The notes below the pieces were generated by a model, which did not search any database, had not been told where the DNA came from, and saw nothing but the letters and a program-made list of their open reading frames with translations. A stretch of DNA of 7,095 nt from an uncultured Opitutia bacterium (GTDB lineage Bacteria > Verrucomicrobiota > Verrucomicrobiia > Opitutales > UBA953): assembly GCA_903895475.1 (NCBI GenBank), contig CAITUF010000268.1:1-7095 (forward strand), read 5' to 3'. Position numbers and translations under genes: made by a program. Below are positions 1 through 6,764 of this stretch, piece by piece (positions within the stretch are counted from its first letter, which is position 1; every line of letters begins with the position of its first letter).

Positions 1-147
1 GTGAATATTCGCCTCATGTACTGGTTCCGTCCGGCCAACGCCGCTAAGCAACTGGAGTTTAACCAAAAACTCCTGCTCCGCATCAGCGAGAAACTCCAGG
101 CGGCCGGCATCCGTCTCGCCGCCCAAGGCACTCCGCAAACCCGCTAA
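1..147 (+). CDS. C-terminal end of a MscS-family mechanosensitive ion channel (partial)
   Basis: An open frame enters from the left edge and ends in TAA at 145-147, giving 48 residues. The visible tail includes RLMYWFRPAN, LEFNQKLLLRI and AAGIRLA. This pattern resembles the C-terminal cytoplasmic alpha/beta domain of small-conductance mechanosensitive channels, which commonly read like 'VMYWF.P.....LEFN..VNL.I...F..AGIE.AFPTQT' near their ends. Such proteins sit in the inner membrane and release solutes when membrane tension rises. The usual closing FPTQT-like motif is degenerate here (AAQGTPQTR). The GTG at base 1 is internal, not a start. The gene ends 7 bases before the ABC ATPase start, so it is probably cotranscribed with it. 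The family call rests on a short tail only. Confidence 0.6.
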   Translation: MNIRLMYWFRPANAAKQLEFNQKLLLRISEKLQAAGIRLAAQGTPQTR

Positions 148-154
148 TTTTCCC

Positions 155-859
155 ATGGCCCTCATCGAAGTCTCCCAACTCCAAAAATCCTACGGCGCCA
201 TTCACGCCGTCAAAAACGTTTCGTTCTCCGTCGACCGCGGCGAAGTCGTCGGCTTCCTCGGGCCCAACGGGGCCGGCAAATCCACCACGATGAAGTTACT
301 CACGGGCTACCTTCGTCCCGACGCCGGCACGGCCGTCGTCGCGGGCTTCGATGTCGTCGAGAATCCCGTGGCGGCCAAGGCCCACCTCGGCTACTCGCCC
401 GAAGGCGCGCCGGCCTACGGCGAAATGACGGTCCGCGAATTCCTGCGCTTCGCCGCCGAACTACGCGGCCTCGCCAACCCCGCCCAACGCGTGGCCGACA
501 CGCTCAAGCTCTGCCGCCTCGAAGAGGTCGCTGGCCAATCCGTGGACACGCTCTCCAAGGGTTACCGTATGCGCGTGGGCTTCGCCCAAGCGGTCATCCA
601 CGACCCAGCCGTGCTCATCCTCGATGAACCCACCGACGGCCTCGACCCGAACCAGAAGTTCGAAGTGCGCCGCATCCTCAAAGACATGGCCGCCCGCAAG
701 GCCGTCATTGTTTCGACGCACATTCTCGAAGAGATCGATGAACTCTGCACGCGTGTGATCGTCATCGCCCAAGGCGAGGTCCGCTGCGACGAATCCAAGG
801 AACGCTTCCTCCAACGCGGTGCCGACCTCAATCAGGTCTTCCGCAAACTCACCGCCTAA
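155..859 (+). CDS. ABC transporter ATP-binding protein, GldA/ABC-2 type
   Basis: This is a 234-residue cytoplasmic ATPase that should power the permease encoded next to it. All nucleotide-binding motifs are visible: Walker A GPNGAGKST at 36-44, the signature as LSKGY at 133-137, Walker B VLILDEPT at 153-160 with catalytic Glu158, a D-loop GLDP at 162-165 and the switch histidine His189 in STHILEE. Two deviations from textbook motifs, LSKGY for LSGGQ and Glu83 (GYSPEG) at the Q-loop position, are familiar in the GldA-like/ABC-2 exporter branch and argue for an exporter rather than an importer. The length is slightly short for the group, which often runs 240-310 residues. The ATG at 155 has no Shine-Dalgarno sequence but lies 7 bases after the upstream stop, so translational coupling is plausible. 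It is named GldA-like by context and motifs; a role in gliding is not implied. Confidence 0.93.
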   Translation: MALIEVSQLQKSYGAIHAVKNVSFSVDRGEVVGFLGPNGAGKSTTMKLLTGYLRPDAGTAVVAGFDVVENPVAAKAHLGYSPEGAPAYGEMTVREFLRFAAELRGLANPAQRVADTLKLCRLEEVAGQSVDTLSKGYRMRVGFAQAVIHDPAVLILDEPTDGLDPNQKFEVRRILKDMAARKAVIVSTHILEEIDELCTRVIVIAQGEVRCDESKERFLQRGADLNQVFRKLTA

Positions 860-872
860 TCGACCTTCGACC

Positions 873-1634
873 ATGAACCACAATCCTGACTCACCGACCC
901 CCCGTCCCGGCGCCGCCTTCTGGGCCGTGCTGCGTCGCGAATTCGCAGGCTACTTCCGCACACCGCTCGCGTACGTCTTCCTCGCGGTCTTCAACGCGTT
1001 CGCCATCTCCTTGGCTTTCTTCATCGGTAATATCTACGAAGCCGGCGTCGCCAGCCTCGACCGCTTCTTCCTCTACCATCCGTGGCTCTGGGCCTTCCTC
1101 GCTCCCGCCGCGGGTGCTCGCCTCTGGGCCGAAGAACGCCGGCAAGGGACGCTCGAACTGCTCCTCACCTGGCCAGTCACGGTTTGGGAAGCCGCCCTCG
1201 GCAAGTTCTTCGCGGCCTGGCTCTTCTTGGGGAGTGCGCTCCTCATCACCCTGCCGATGGCCTTCACGGTCTGCTACCTCGGTGACCCCGACGTTGGCGT
1301 GATCGTCTCGGGCTACGTGGGCTCATTCCTTTGCGCGGGCGCCTGCCTCGGTATCGCCGCCATCGCCTCCGCGCTCACGCGCAGTCAGGTCATCGCGTTC
1401 GTCACTGGCTTCCTCGCCTGTTTCGTTCTGGTCCTCGTCGGCTACGGTGTCTTTGACGAACTGCTCTCCGGGGCGTTCGCCACCGGCACCGTCGACGAAA
1501 TCCGTCGCCTCGGCCTCTGGCGTAACCTGGAACCGTTTACGCTGGGCCTCATCGACCTGCGACCCACCGCCTACTTCTTGACCGTGGCCTTCGCTGGCCT
1601 CGGACTCAGCACCCTCATCGTCGAACGCCGCTAA
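873..1634 (+). CDS. ABC-2 type transporter permease, GldF-like
   Basis: This 253-residue integral membrane protein has about six hydrophobic segments, near residues 31-51, 68-84, 108-134, 142-166, 171-193 and 231-250. Between the second and third lies LWAEERRQGTLELLLTWPV (84-102), the cytoplasmic signature of the ABC-2/GldF permease group, which probably contacts the ATPase. It is the membrane channel half of the exporter whose ATPase is encoded 13 bases upstream. I chose the ATG at 873 (MNHNPDS) over the in-frame ATG at 819. The earlier start would overlap the ATPase gene by 41 bases, and its extra 18 residues merely read the ATPase 3' end out of frame. No Shine-Dalgarno sequence is visible before 873. 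The N-terminal 13 residues are proline-rich and polar. The substrate cannot be told from sequence. Confidence 0.9.
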   Translation: MNHNPDSPTPRPGAAFWAVLRREFAGYFRTPLAYVFLAVFNAFAISLAFFIGNIYEAGVASLDRFFLYHPWLWAFLAPAAGARLWAEERRQGTLELLLTWPVTVWEAALGKFFAAWLFLGSALLITLPMAFTVCYLGDPDVGVIVSGYVGSFLCAGACLGIAAIASALTRSQVIAFVTGFLACFVLVLVGYGVFDELLSGAFATGTVDEIRRLGLWRNLEPFTLGLIDLRPTAYFLTVAFAGLGLSTLIVERR

Positions 1635-1636
1635 TC

Positions 1637-1640
1637 GGAG
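1637..1640 (+). promoter_or_regulatory. Shine-Dalgarno sequence of the GldG-family gene
   Basis: GGAG lies 9 bases before the ATG at 1650, directly after the permease stop codon. It is the only clear Shine-Dalgarno motif among the six gene starts visible in the window, and it supports 1650 as the start. Confidence 0.6.
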
Positions 1641-1649
1641 AACCCCACC

Positions 1650-3536
1650 ATGTCTCGCTCCCAAGCCATCTTTGCCGCCCTCGCCATCCTGGCCGCGGCT
1701 TTCTTCGTCAGCCTGATCGTCGGCGTCGTCGGTGACCGCTTCGGCGGCACGCGCGTCGACCTAACGGAAGACCACACGTTCACGCTCTCCCCCGGCTCGC
1801 GCCACATCGTCGGCAAGCTCGATGAGCCCGTGACACTGGAGTTCTTCGTCAGCCGCTCCGACGTCAAACTGCGCCCCTACCTCGAAAGCTATTCCCGCCG
1901 TATCGAAACATTGCTGCGCGAATACGCCGCGGCCTCCAAGGGTAAGGTCAAGCTGGTCATCACCGACCCCAAGCCCGACACCAAGGAAGAGCAGCGCGCC
2001 CAACGCCAGAGCTTGGGGGCGATGAATACGCCGAACGGCGCAGCCTACCTTGGCCTCACGGCCCAGCAGGCCGACACGGTCAAGGCGATTGCCTTCCTCG
2101 ACCCCGGCCGCGAGAAATTCCTGGAGTACGACTTGTCTAAGTTAATCGCCTCCGTGGCCCGCCTCGAACGCCCCAAGCTCGCCCTCGTCAGCACGCTCGC
2201 GATCACGAACACGGCCCCGCAAGGCGGCGACCAACAACCGGGCGCGGCGGACGTGCTCATGGCCGAACTCGGTCAGACGTTCGAAGTCATCACCGTCAAC
2301 AACCAGGCGACGGAACTCCCGAAGGGTACGGCCGTCGTCGCGCTGATCCACCCGCACCACCTCTCCGATAAGCTCGCCTACGCCATCGACCAATTCCTCC
2401 TGAATGGCGGCGCCGTCTTCGCAGCAGTCGACCCGCTCTCGCGCATCCAGAAGTTCCAGCAAGGCGGTATGCCCTTCATGGTCGCCCCGATGGCGCTCGG
2501 CGCTTCCTCCGACCCCGCCCTGCTCCGCGGCTGGGGAGTGAATGTCGACATGGACGCGGTCGCTGGCGACAGCGAGCGCTCCGTACCAATCCGCGGCGCA
2601 CGTAACCAGCCCGTGCAATACCCACCTGCCTTCTCCGTCGGGGCCGAGTCCTTGTCCAAGGAATCTCCGCTTACCTCGGACCTGCGTGAATTAGCCTTCA
2701 TGGAGGCCGGTGAAATCACGCTCATCTCCGGTGCAGAAAAGCGCCTCAAGATGGATGTCCTTATCGCCCTCAAGGGGCCGACTACGGGCGCTGCCGCGAC
2801 GCAAGTCGCCAACGCTGGTCCGTTCGAGAAAGTCGCCCTGGGCTTCAAGGCCGATGGCCGTCCCCGCATCCTCGCCGCTTCGTTCACCGGCACCTTCACC
2901 TCAGCCTTCCCCAACGGCGTCGCTGCCGACGAGAAGGACAAGACGCCCAAGGCTGGGCCCGGCCACCTCAAGGAATCCAAGCAGCCCGGCCGTCTCTTCG
3001 TCGTCGCGGATTCCGACTTCATGCTCGACCCCTTCACGGTCCGCCAGCGCCAGCTGAACGGCCAGATGGTCATGGAAGAACTCAATGACAACTTGAAGTT
3101 CGTGTTGAGCTCGCTGGAGACCCTCGGCGGCTCTGATGAGCTCGTGACGCTGCGCTCCAAGGGCACGTCCATCCGCCCCTTCAACCGCGTCGTTGCTCTC
3201 GAACGCAACGCCCAAGCACGGTATCAGGCTAAGCTCGATGAAATCGAGAAGCGCCTCGAAGAGGCCAACAACAAGGTGAACGAAATCTCCCGCCGTAGCG
3301 GGGGCGACCTCTCCAAGGGCCTGGTCATCACGCCCGAGATGCAGCGCGAGATCGACAAGTTCCAGAAGGAGGCCACCGAGCTCTCCGAGCAGCGCCGGCA
3401 GATTCGTCGTGGCCTGAGCGAGGACGTGAATGCGCTCGGCCGCAAACTGGCCGTCGTTAATCTCCTCGTCGGTCCGATTCTCGCCGGCCTCTTCGGCCTG
3501 CTCTACTTCCTCTCCCGCCGCCGTAAAGCCGCCTAA
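1650..3536 (+). CDS. GldG-family ABC transporter auxiliary protein
   Basis: This 628-residue protein has one membrane helix at each end (about 5-27 and 600-621), so most of it lies outside the cytoplasmic membrane, in the periplasm. The architecture matches the GldG / ABC-type auxiliary family. It has an N-terminal domain with the typical VDLTEDHTFTLSPGS (36-50) and PVTLEFFVS (60-68), then a Rossmann/glutamine-amidotransferase-like domain from about 174 (PKLALVS) to 260 with the hydrophobic stretch GGAVFAAVDP (253-262). Next comes a conserved VVADSDFMLD (451-460). A charged, probably coiled-coil stretch covers about 518-550 and 561-598, and the final helix is followed by RRRKAA. No enzymatic residues can be assigned. 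The gene lies between its permease and the DUF4340 gene, with gaps of 15 and 3 bases. The family is known to accompany ABC-2 exporters, and its biochemical role is not established outside gliding Bacteroidota. Confidence 0.88.
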   Translation: MSRSQAIFAALAILAAAFFVSLIVGVVGDRFGGTRVDLTEDHTFTLSPGSRHIVGKLDEPVTLEFFVSRSDVKLRPYLESYSRRIETLLREYAAASKGKVKLVITDPKPDTKEEQRAQRQSLGAMNTPNGAAYLGLTAQQADTVKAIAFLDPGREKFLEYDLSKLIASVARLERPKLALVSTLAITNTAPQGGDQQPGAADVLMAELGQTFEVITVNNQATELPKGTAVVALIHPHHLSDKLAYAIDQFLLNGGAVFAAVDPLSRIQKFQQGGMPFMVAPMALGASSDPALLRGWGVNVDMDAVAGDSERSVPIRGARNQPVQYPPAFSVGAESLSKESPLTSDLRELAFMEAGEITLISGAEKRLKMDVLIALKGPTTGAAATQVANAGPFEKVALGFKADGRPRILAASFTGTFTSAFPNGVAADEKDKTPKAGPGHLKESKQPGRLFVVADSDFMLDPFTVRQRQLNGQMVMEELNDNLKFVLSSLETLGGSDELVTLRSKGTSIRPFNRVVALERNAQARYQAKLDEIEKRLEEANNKVNEISRRSGGDLSKGLVITPEMQREIDKFQKEATELSEQRRQIRRGLSEDVNALGRKLAVVNLLVGPILAGLFGLLYFLSRRRKAA

Positions 3537-3539
3537 CCC

Positions 3540-4598
3540 ATGCGTAACAAGTCCCTCCTCATCGGAACCTTAGTCCTAGGCCTCGGTGCCCTCGCCCTGC
3601 TCAACCTCAAGCCGCAGGATGCCGCCGACAGCGGCCCCAAGAGCCCGCTCGTGGCCACCGAAATCCTCACCCAGCCGAAGAGCCTCACGCTGAAGGCCAA
3701 CGGCAAGTCGACCACGGTGGAGAAAGCCGCCGACGGCACCTGGGTCGTGAAGGAAAAGTTCAACCTGCCGGTGGATGTCGAAAATCGCCTCCGCCCCTTA
3801 GTGATCGCCTTACAGAAAGCCGAGAACCTCGGCGTGCTCACCAGCAATCCCAAGCGACTGGAAAAGCTTGGGCTAACGGATAGCTCGCTCAGCGTGACGG
3901 GCGAAAACGGTAAGGTCTTCGCGGCGGAGATTGGTAAGCCGACCGACGACGGGGCCGGCCTGTCGATGCGCCTCCAAGGCGAGACGTCCGCCATCCGCAC
4001 AAGCTTCAACGGCTACCTCGAAGCCGACCCAACCAACTGGATGGACTCGGTGTTATTCAACGGGAAGCCTGAAGACATCAAAGCCATCTCATTCACTTGG
4101 GCCGATGGACAGCAGACGTTCGCTCGCCCCGAAAAGGGCAAGCCGTTCGGTGGTAAGGAAGGCCCAACCGTCGAAGACATTGTCAATGCGCTCGCGATTA
4201 TGCGCGCCTCTGATGCCGCCGCCAAGGGCGACAAGGAAGCCGCTGCCGCGTTTGCCAAGTTCTGGACCGTTAAACTCGAACTCTTCGACGGCGCCACGGT
4301 GACGGCGGTCTTCGCGAAGGGCCCCGCCAGTGCCCCCAACGAACAACCCAAGCTCTTCACGCGCGTGAGCCACTCCGACCCCAAGCACGTCTCGAACGTG
4401 ATGGGCGCGAAGGCCGAGTTTCTCTCCCAGCCTTGGCTCTCTGAGCAGCTCCCGGCCTCTCTCGCCGAATTCAAGCGACGTGTCACCCCGCCCGCGGAGA
4501 ACCCTGGCCAACCCGGCGCTCCGCAGCTGGGTAACTTCCAAGGCCTCAGTTTACCAGGCGGAAACGCCCCTGTTTTAACCCCGCCGCCCGCCAAATAA
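3540..4598 (+). CDS. DUF4340 domain-containing membrane-anchored protein
   Basis: This 352-residue protein has a single N-terminal hydrophobic helix (about 5-22) after MRNK, with no lipobox cysteine, so it is probably anchored in the inner membrane and faces the periplasm. The body has the DUF4340 pattern: repeated beta-rich units such as SLTLKANGKSTTVEKAADGTW (48-67, ending at Trp67), followed by a short helical unit with LPVDVENRLRPLVIALQKAE (76-95). A second such unit starts near ISFTWADGQQTFARPE (183-198). The last 36 residues are rich in Pro, Gly and Asn and end in LTPPPAK, probably a disordered tail. It starts 3 bases after the GldG-family stop with no Shine-Dalgarno motif, which suggests coupled translation. 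DUF4340 genes regularly close GldA-GldF-GldG-like clusters. The molecular function is unknown. Confidence 0.85.
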   Translation: MRNKSLLIGTLVLGLGALALLNLKPQDAADSGPKSPLVATEILTQPKSLTLKANGKSTTVEKAADGTWVVKEKFNLPVDVENRLRPLVIALQKAENLGVLTSNPKRLEKLGLTDSSLSVTGENGKVFAAEIGKPTDDGAGLSMRLQGETSAIRTSFNGYLEADPTNWMDSVLFNGKPEDIKAISFTWADGQQTFARPEKGKPFGGKEGPTVEDIVNALAIMRASDAAAKGDKEAAAAFAKFWTVKLELFDGATVTAVFAKGPASAPNEQPKLFTRVSHSDPKHVSNVMGAKAEFLSQPWLSEQLPASLAEFKRRVTPPAENPGQPGAPQLGNFQGLSLPGGNAPVLTPPPAK

Positions 4599-4611
4599 GG
4601 CGATAGCGAGC

Positions 4612-4644
4612 AAAAGCCCTTGCCTCCCTCGGTAAGGGCTTTTT
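4612..4644 (+). terminator. Intrinsic terminator after the ABC/GldG/DUF4340 operon
   Basis: The arms 4612-4624 (AAAAGCCCTTGCC) and 4631-4643 (GGTAAGGGCTTTT) form a 13-bp stem with one G-T wobble, closed by a 6-base loop TCCCTC. A T-run follows at 4640-4644. The hairpin begins 13 bases after the DUF4340 stop codon. The A-run on the left arm also gives a T-run on the other strand, but no minus-strand gene needs it here. Confidence 0.88.
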
Positions 4645-4658
4645 CGTGTCTTCTTCCG

Positions 4659-5051
4659 ATGGTCCTCGCCGAAGCCCAGTCACTCTCCACTTACCTGCCG
4701 GTCCTGATTCAAGCCCTCATGGGCTTGGCTTTGCCCGCCGGCATCTTGGCTGCCAGTCACCTCTTCGGCCAGCGCGCGAAGGGCAACTACATCAAAGATA
4801 AGGCCTACGAATGCGGTCTCCCGATGGAAGGAAAGCCGCACCCACGCTTCGCGGTGAAGTTCTACGTCACCGCGATGTTGTTCATCCTGTTCGACATCGA
4901 AGTCGTCTTCTTGGTGCCCTGGGCCCTGGTTTACCGTGAATTCCTCGCCGCTGGCATCGCCATCACGGCGGCCACGGCTGTCTTCCTCGGCACCCTCGTC
5001 CTCGGCCTCGCCTACGAAGTGAAGCGCGGCGCGCTGGAGTGGGACAAGTAA
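4659..5051 (+). CDS. nuoA: NADH-quinone oxidoreductase subunit A
   Basis: This 130-residue protein is the small membrane subunit of respiratory complex I, the counterpart of mitochondrial ND3, sitting where the peripheral arm meets the membrane arm near the quinone site. Three membrane helices are visible at about 10-33, 65-88 and 93-119. The loop between the first two holds the family hallmark KAYECGL (47-53), with Cys52 corresponding to the loop cysteine of ND3. The second helix carries RFAVKFY (63-69) and LFDIEVVFLVPWA (77-89) with the conserved acidic pair Asp79/Glu81. I chose ATG 4659; an in-frame TTG at 4620 would start inside the terminator hairpin and add non-conserved residues. No Shine-Dalgarno sequence precedes it. 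No other nuo gene is next to it: a terminator lies on each side. Confidence 0.93.
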   Translation: MVLAEAQSLSTYLPVLIQALMGLALPAGILAASHLFGQRAKGNYIKDKAYECGLPMEGKPHPRFAVKFYVTAMLFILFDIEVVFLVPWALVYREFLAAGIAITAATAVFLGTLVLGLAYEVKRGALEWDK

Positions 5052-5068
5052 GCCCAGCCTCAAGTTCG

Positions 5069-5106
5069 AAATAAAAAGGGCGCCCAATCGGGCGCCCTTT
5101 TTATTT
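5069..5106. terminator. Bidirectional intrinsic terminator between convergent nuoA and fumarase genes
   Basis: The sequence is a perfect inverted repeat. The left arm 5069-5085 (AAATAAAAAGGGCGCCC) pairs with the right arm 5090-5106 over 17 bp around a 4-base loop AATC. The GC-rich core GGGCGCCC is flanked by an A-run on the left and a T-run on the right, so the transcript of either strand ends in a U-run after the hairpin. It starts 18 bases after the nuoA stop and ends 15 bases from the fumarase stop, so it can end both convergent transcripts. Confidence 0.95.
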
Positions 5107-5120
5107 TCGAGAGACTTAAC

Positions 5121-6764
5121 TTAGGGGCCGCAGATGCCGCAGCCACCGGGGAGATTCTGGAAGAAGTCGTGGCCCTTGTCGTCTACCAAGATGAACGCGG
5201 GGAAATCAACGACTTCGATCTTCCAGACGGACTCCATGCCGAGCTCAGGGTAATCGAGGACTTCGACCTTGCGGATATTTTCCTGGGCGAGAATCGCGGC
5301 GGGGCCGCCAATGGAGCCGAGGTAGAAGCCGCCGTGCTTCTTACAGGCGTCGGTGACGGCCTGACCGCGGTTGCCCTTGGCAATCATGACGAGCGAGCCG
5401 CCGTTGGCCTGGAAGAGTTCGACGTAGCTATCCATCCGGCCCGCGGTGGTTGGGCCAAACGAACCCGAGGCCATACCGACCGGGGTCTTCGCGGGACCGG
5501 CGTAATAGACGGGGTGCTGTTTGAAATATTCCGGGAGGCCTTCGCCGCGCTGGAGGCGTTCCTGCAGTTTAGCGTGGGCGATATCGCGGGCCACGACCAA
5601 GGTGCCGGTCAACGCGAGGCGCGTGGTAACGGGATGCTTGGAAAGCTCGGCACGGATCTCCGCCATCGGACGGTTCAGGTCGATCTGCACAACCTTAGTG
5701 GCGTCGGCGTGCTTACGCGCCTCGGCCGGAATGAACTGACCTGGATTGGCCTCAAGCTGCTCAATCCAGATGCCATCCTTATCAATCTTGGCCTTGGCGT
5801 TGCGATCCGCCGAGCAGGACACCGCCATGCCGATGGGACAAGACGCGCCGTGACGCGGGAGACGGATGACGCGGACATCGAGGGCGAACCACTTACCGCC
5901 GAACTGCGCGCCGATACCGAGGTTGTGCGCGGCCTTGAGGAGTTCAGCCTCAAGGGCGAGGTCGCGGAAGGCTTGGCCGTGCTCATTACCCTTCGTGGGT
6001 AAAGCGTCGTAGTAATGCGTGGAGGCCAGCTTGACGGCCTTCATCGTGGCTTCAGCAGAGGTGCCGCCGACGACGATGGCCAAGTGATACGGCGGGCACG
6101 CGGCGGTGCCGAGACTCTTCATCTTTTCCGTCAGGAAGGCGACGAGTGACTTCGGATTCAGGACGGCCTTGGTCTCTTGGTAGAGGTAGCACTTGTTCGC
6201 GGAGCCACCGCCCTTGGCGACGAAGAGGAATTCAAACTTCATCCCACCGGTGGCGGCGATGTCGACCTGGGCTGGTAAGTTCGTACCCGTATTCTTCTCG
6301 GTGTAGAGATCGAGTGGCGCGAGCTGCGAGTAGCGCAGGTTGTTCTGCGCGTAGGCTTGATAGACCCCGAAAGATAAAGCCTCGGCATCATCGCCGCCGG
6401 TCCAAACCTGCTGGCCCTTCTTGGCGGTGATGGCCGCGGTGCCGGTGTCTTGGCAGAACGGCAGCACGCCCTTGGCGGCGACTTCCGCATTGCGGAGCAT
6501 TGCCAAGGCAACCGCCCGATCATTGTCGCTGGCTTCGGCATCGGCGAGAATTGCGGCGACCTGCTGCAGATGCTCCGAACGCAGGTAGAAATTAATATCG
6601 TGGAACGCTTGGTTCGCCAAGAGTGTGAGCCCTTCGGGCGCGACCTTGAGCACCGGCTTCCCGTCAAACTCGGCAACCGAGACGTAGTCCTTGGTGACCA
6701 GACGATACTTGGTCGTATCGGGTCCCAGCGGGAAAGGTTCCTGATAATGGAATTGCGAGGCCAT
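5121..6764 (-). CDS. fumA: Fumarate hydratase class I, single-chain FumA/FumB type
   Basis: This 547-residue cytoplasmic enzyme interconverts fumarate and L-malate in the TCA cycle using an oxygen-sensitive [4Fe-4S] cluster. Its length is almost that of E. coli FumA (548 as recalled), and the two align closely by eye from memory. The N-terminal (alpha) domain contains VLPFCQDTGTA (100-110), KNTGTNLPAQ (157-166), KGGGSANK (184-191), LGTAACPPYH (218-227) and LPRHGASCP...VSCSADRN (302-322). The cluster ligands should be Cys104, Cys223 and Cys317, each one position before those known in E. coli FumA. The C-terminal (beta) domain shows GPAKTP (423-428), GSFGPTTAGRMDSY (434-447), KGNRGQAVTDACKKHGGFYL (463-482) and VDDKGHDFF (527-535). 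The protein ends in a CxxC tail, CGIC (542-545). The start MASQFHYQEPFPL aligns with FumA. Only a weak AGAAG precedes the ATG. It is probably cotranscribed with the ygfZ-like gene 65 bases upstream. Confidence 0.97.
   Translation of the reverse strand: MASQFHYQEPFPLGPDTTKYRLVTKDYVSVAEFDGKPVLKVAPEGLTLLANQAFHDINFYLRSEHLQQVAAILADAEASDNDRAVALAMLRNAEVAAKGVLPFCQDTGTAAITAKKGQQVWTGGDDAEALSFGVYQAYAQNNLRYSQLAPLDLYTEKNTGTNLPAQVDIAATGGMKFEFLFVAKGGGSANKCYLYQETKAVLNPKSLVAFLTEKMKSLGTAACPPYHLAIVVGGTSAEATMKAVKLASTHYYDALPTKGNEHGQAFRDLALEAELLKAAHNLGIGAQFGGKWFALDVRVIRLPRHGASCPIGMAVSCSADRNAKAKIDKDGIWIEQLEANPGQFIPAEARKHADATKVVQIDLNRPMAEIRAELSKHPVTTRLALTGTLVVARDIAHAKLQERLQRGEGLPEYFKQHPVYYAGPAKTPVGMASGSFGPTTAGRMDSYVELFQANGGSLVMIAKGNRGQAVTDACKKHGGFYLGSIGGPAAILAQENIRKVEVLDYPELGMESVWKIEVVDFPAFILVDDKGHDFFQNLPGGCGICGP

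Noticed and set aside
155..859. Defective ABC ATPase because of LSKGY and a Glu in place of the Q-loop Gln
   Set aside because: Both variants are usual in GldA-like/ABC-2 ATPases, and Walker A, Walker B, the catalytic Glu and the switch His are intact.
819..872. Earlier in-frame start for the permease at 819
   Set aside because: It would overlap the ATPase gene by 41 bases, and the added 18 residues are an out-of-frame reading of the ATPase 3' end; ATG 873 fits the operon spacing.
461..883. Minus-strand open frame opposite the ABC ATPase
   Set aside because: It is a mirror of conserved ATPase codons with no motif of its own and no plausible start signal.
2378..3208. Long minus-strand open frame (276 codons) opposite the GldG-family gene
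   Set aside because: It is rich in Ser, Arg and Pro with no recognisable domain, and it lies wholly antisense to a well-supported gene with strong GC third-position bias, which commonly creates such shadows.
4620..4658. TTG start at 4620 for nuoA
   Set aside because: It lies inside the terminator stem, and the extra 13 residues are not part of the NuoA family pattern.
4013..4690. Minus-strand open frame opposite the DUF4340 gene and the intergenic hairpin
   Set aside because: It runs straight through a terminator hairpin and has shadow composition; no family resemblance.
5130..5141. C-terminal CxxC tail of the fumarase as a novel metal site
   Set aside because: E. coli FumA, as I recall its sequence, also ends with a CxxC pair, so this looks like a family trait rather than an oddity.
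5169..6002. Plus-strand open frame (277 codons) opposite the fumarase
   Set aside because: It is antisense to an unmistakable fumarase sequence, its composition is that of a reverse-complement shadow (many Gly, Ala, Arg, Asp), and it has no family motif.
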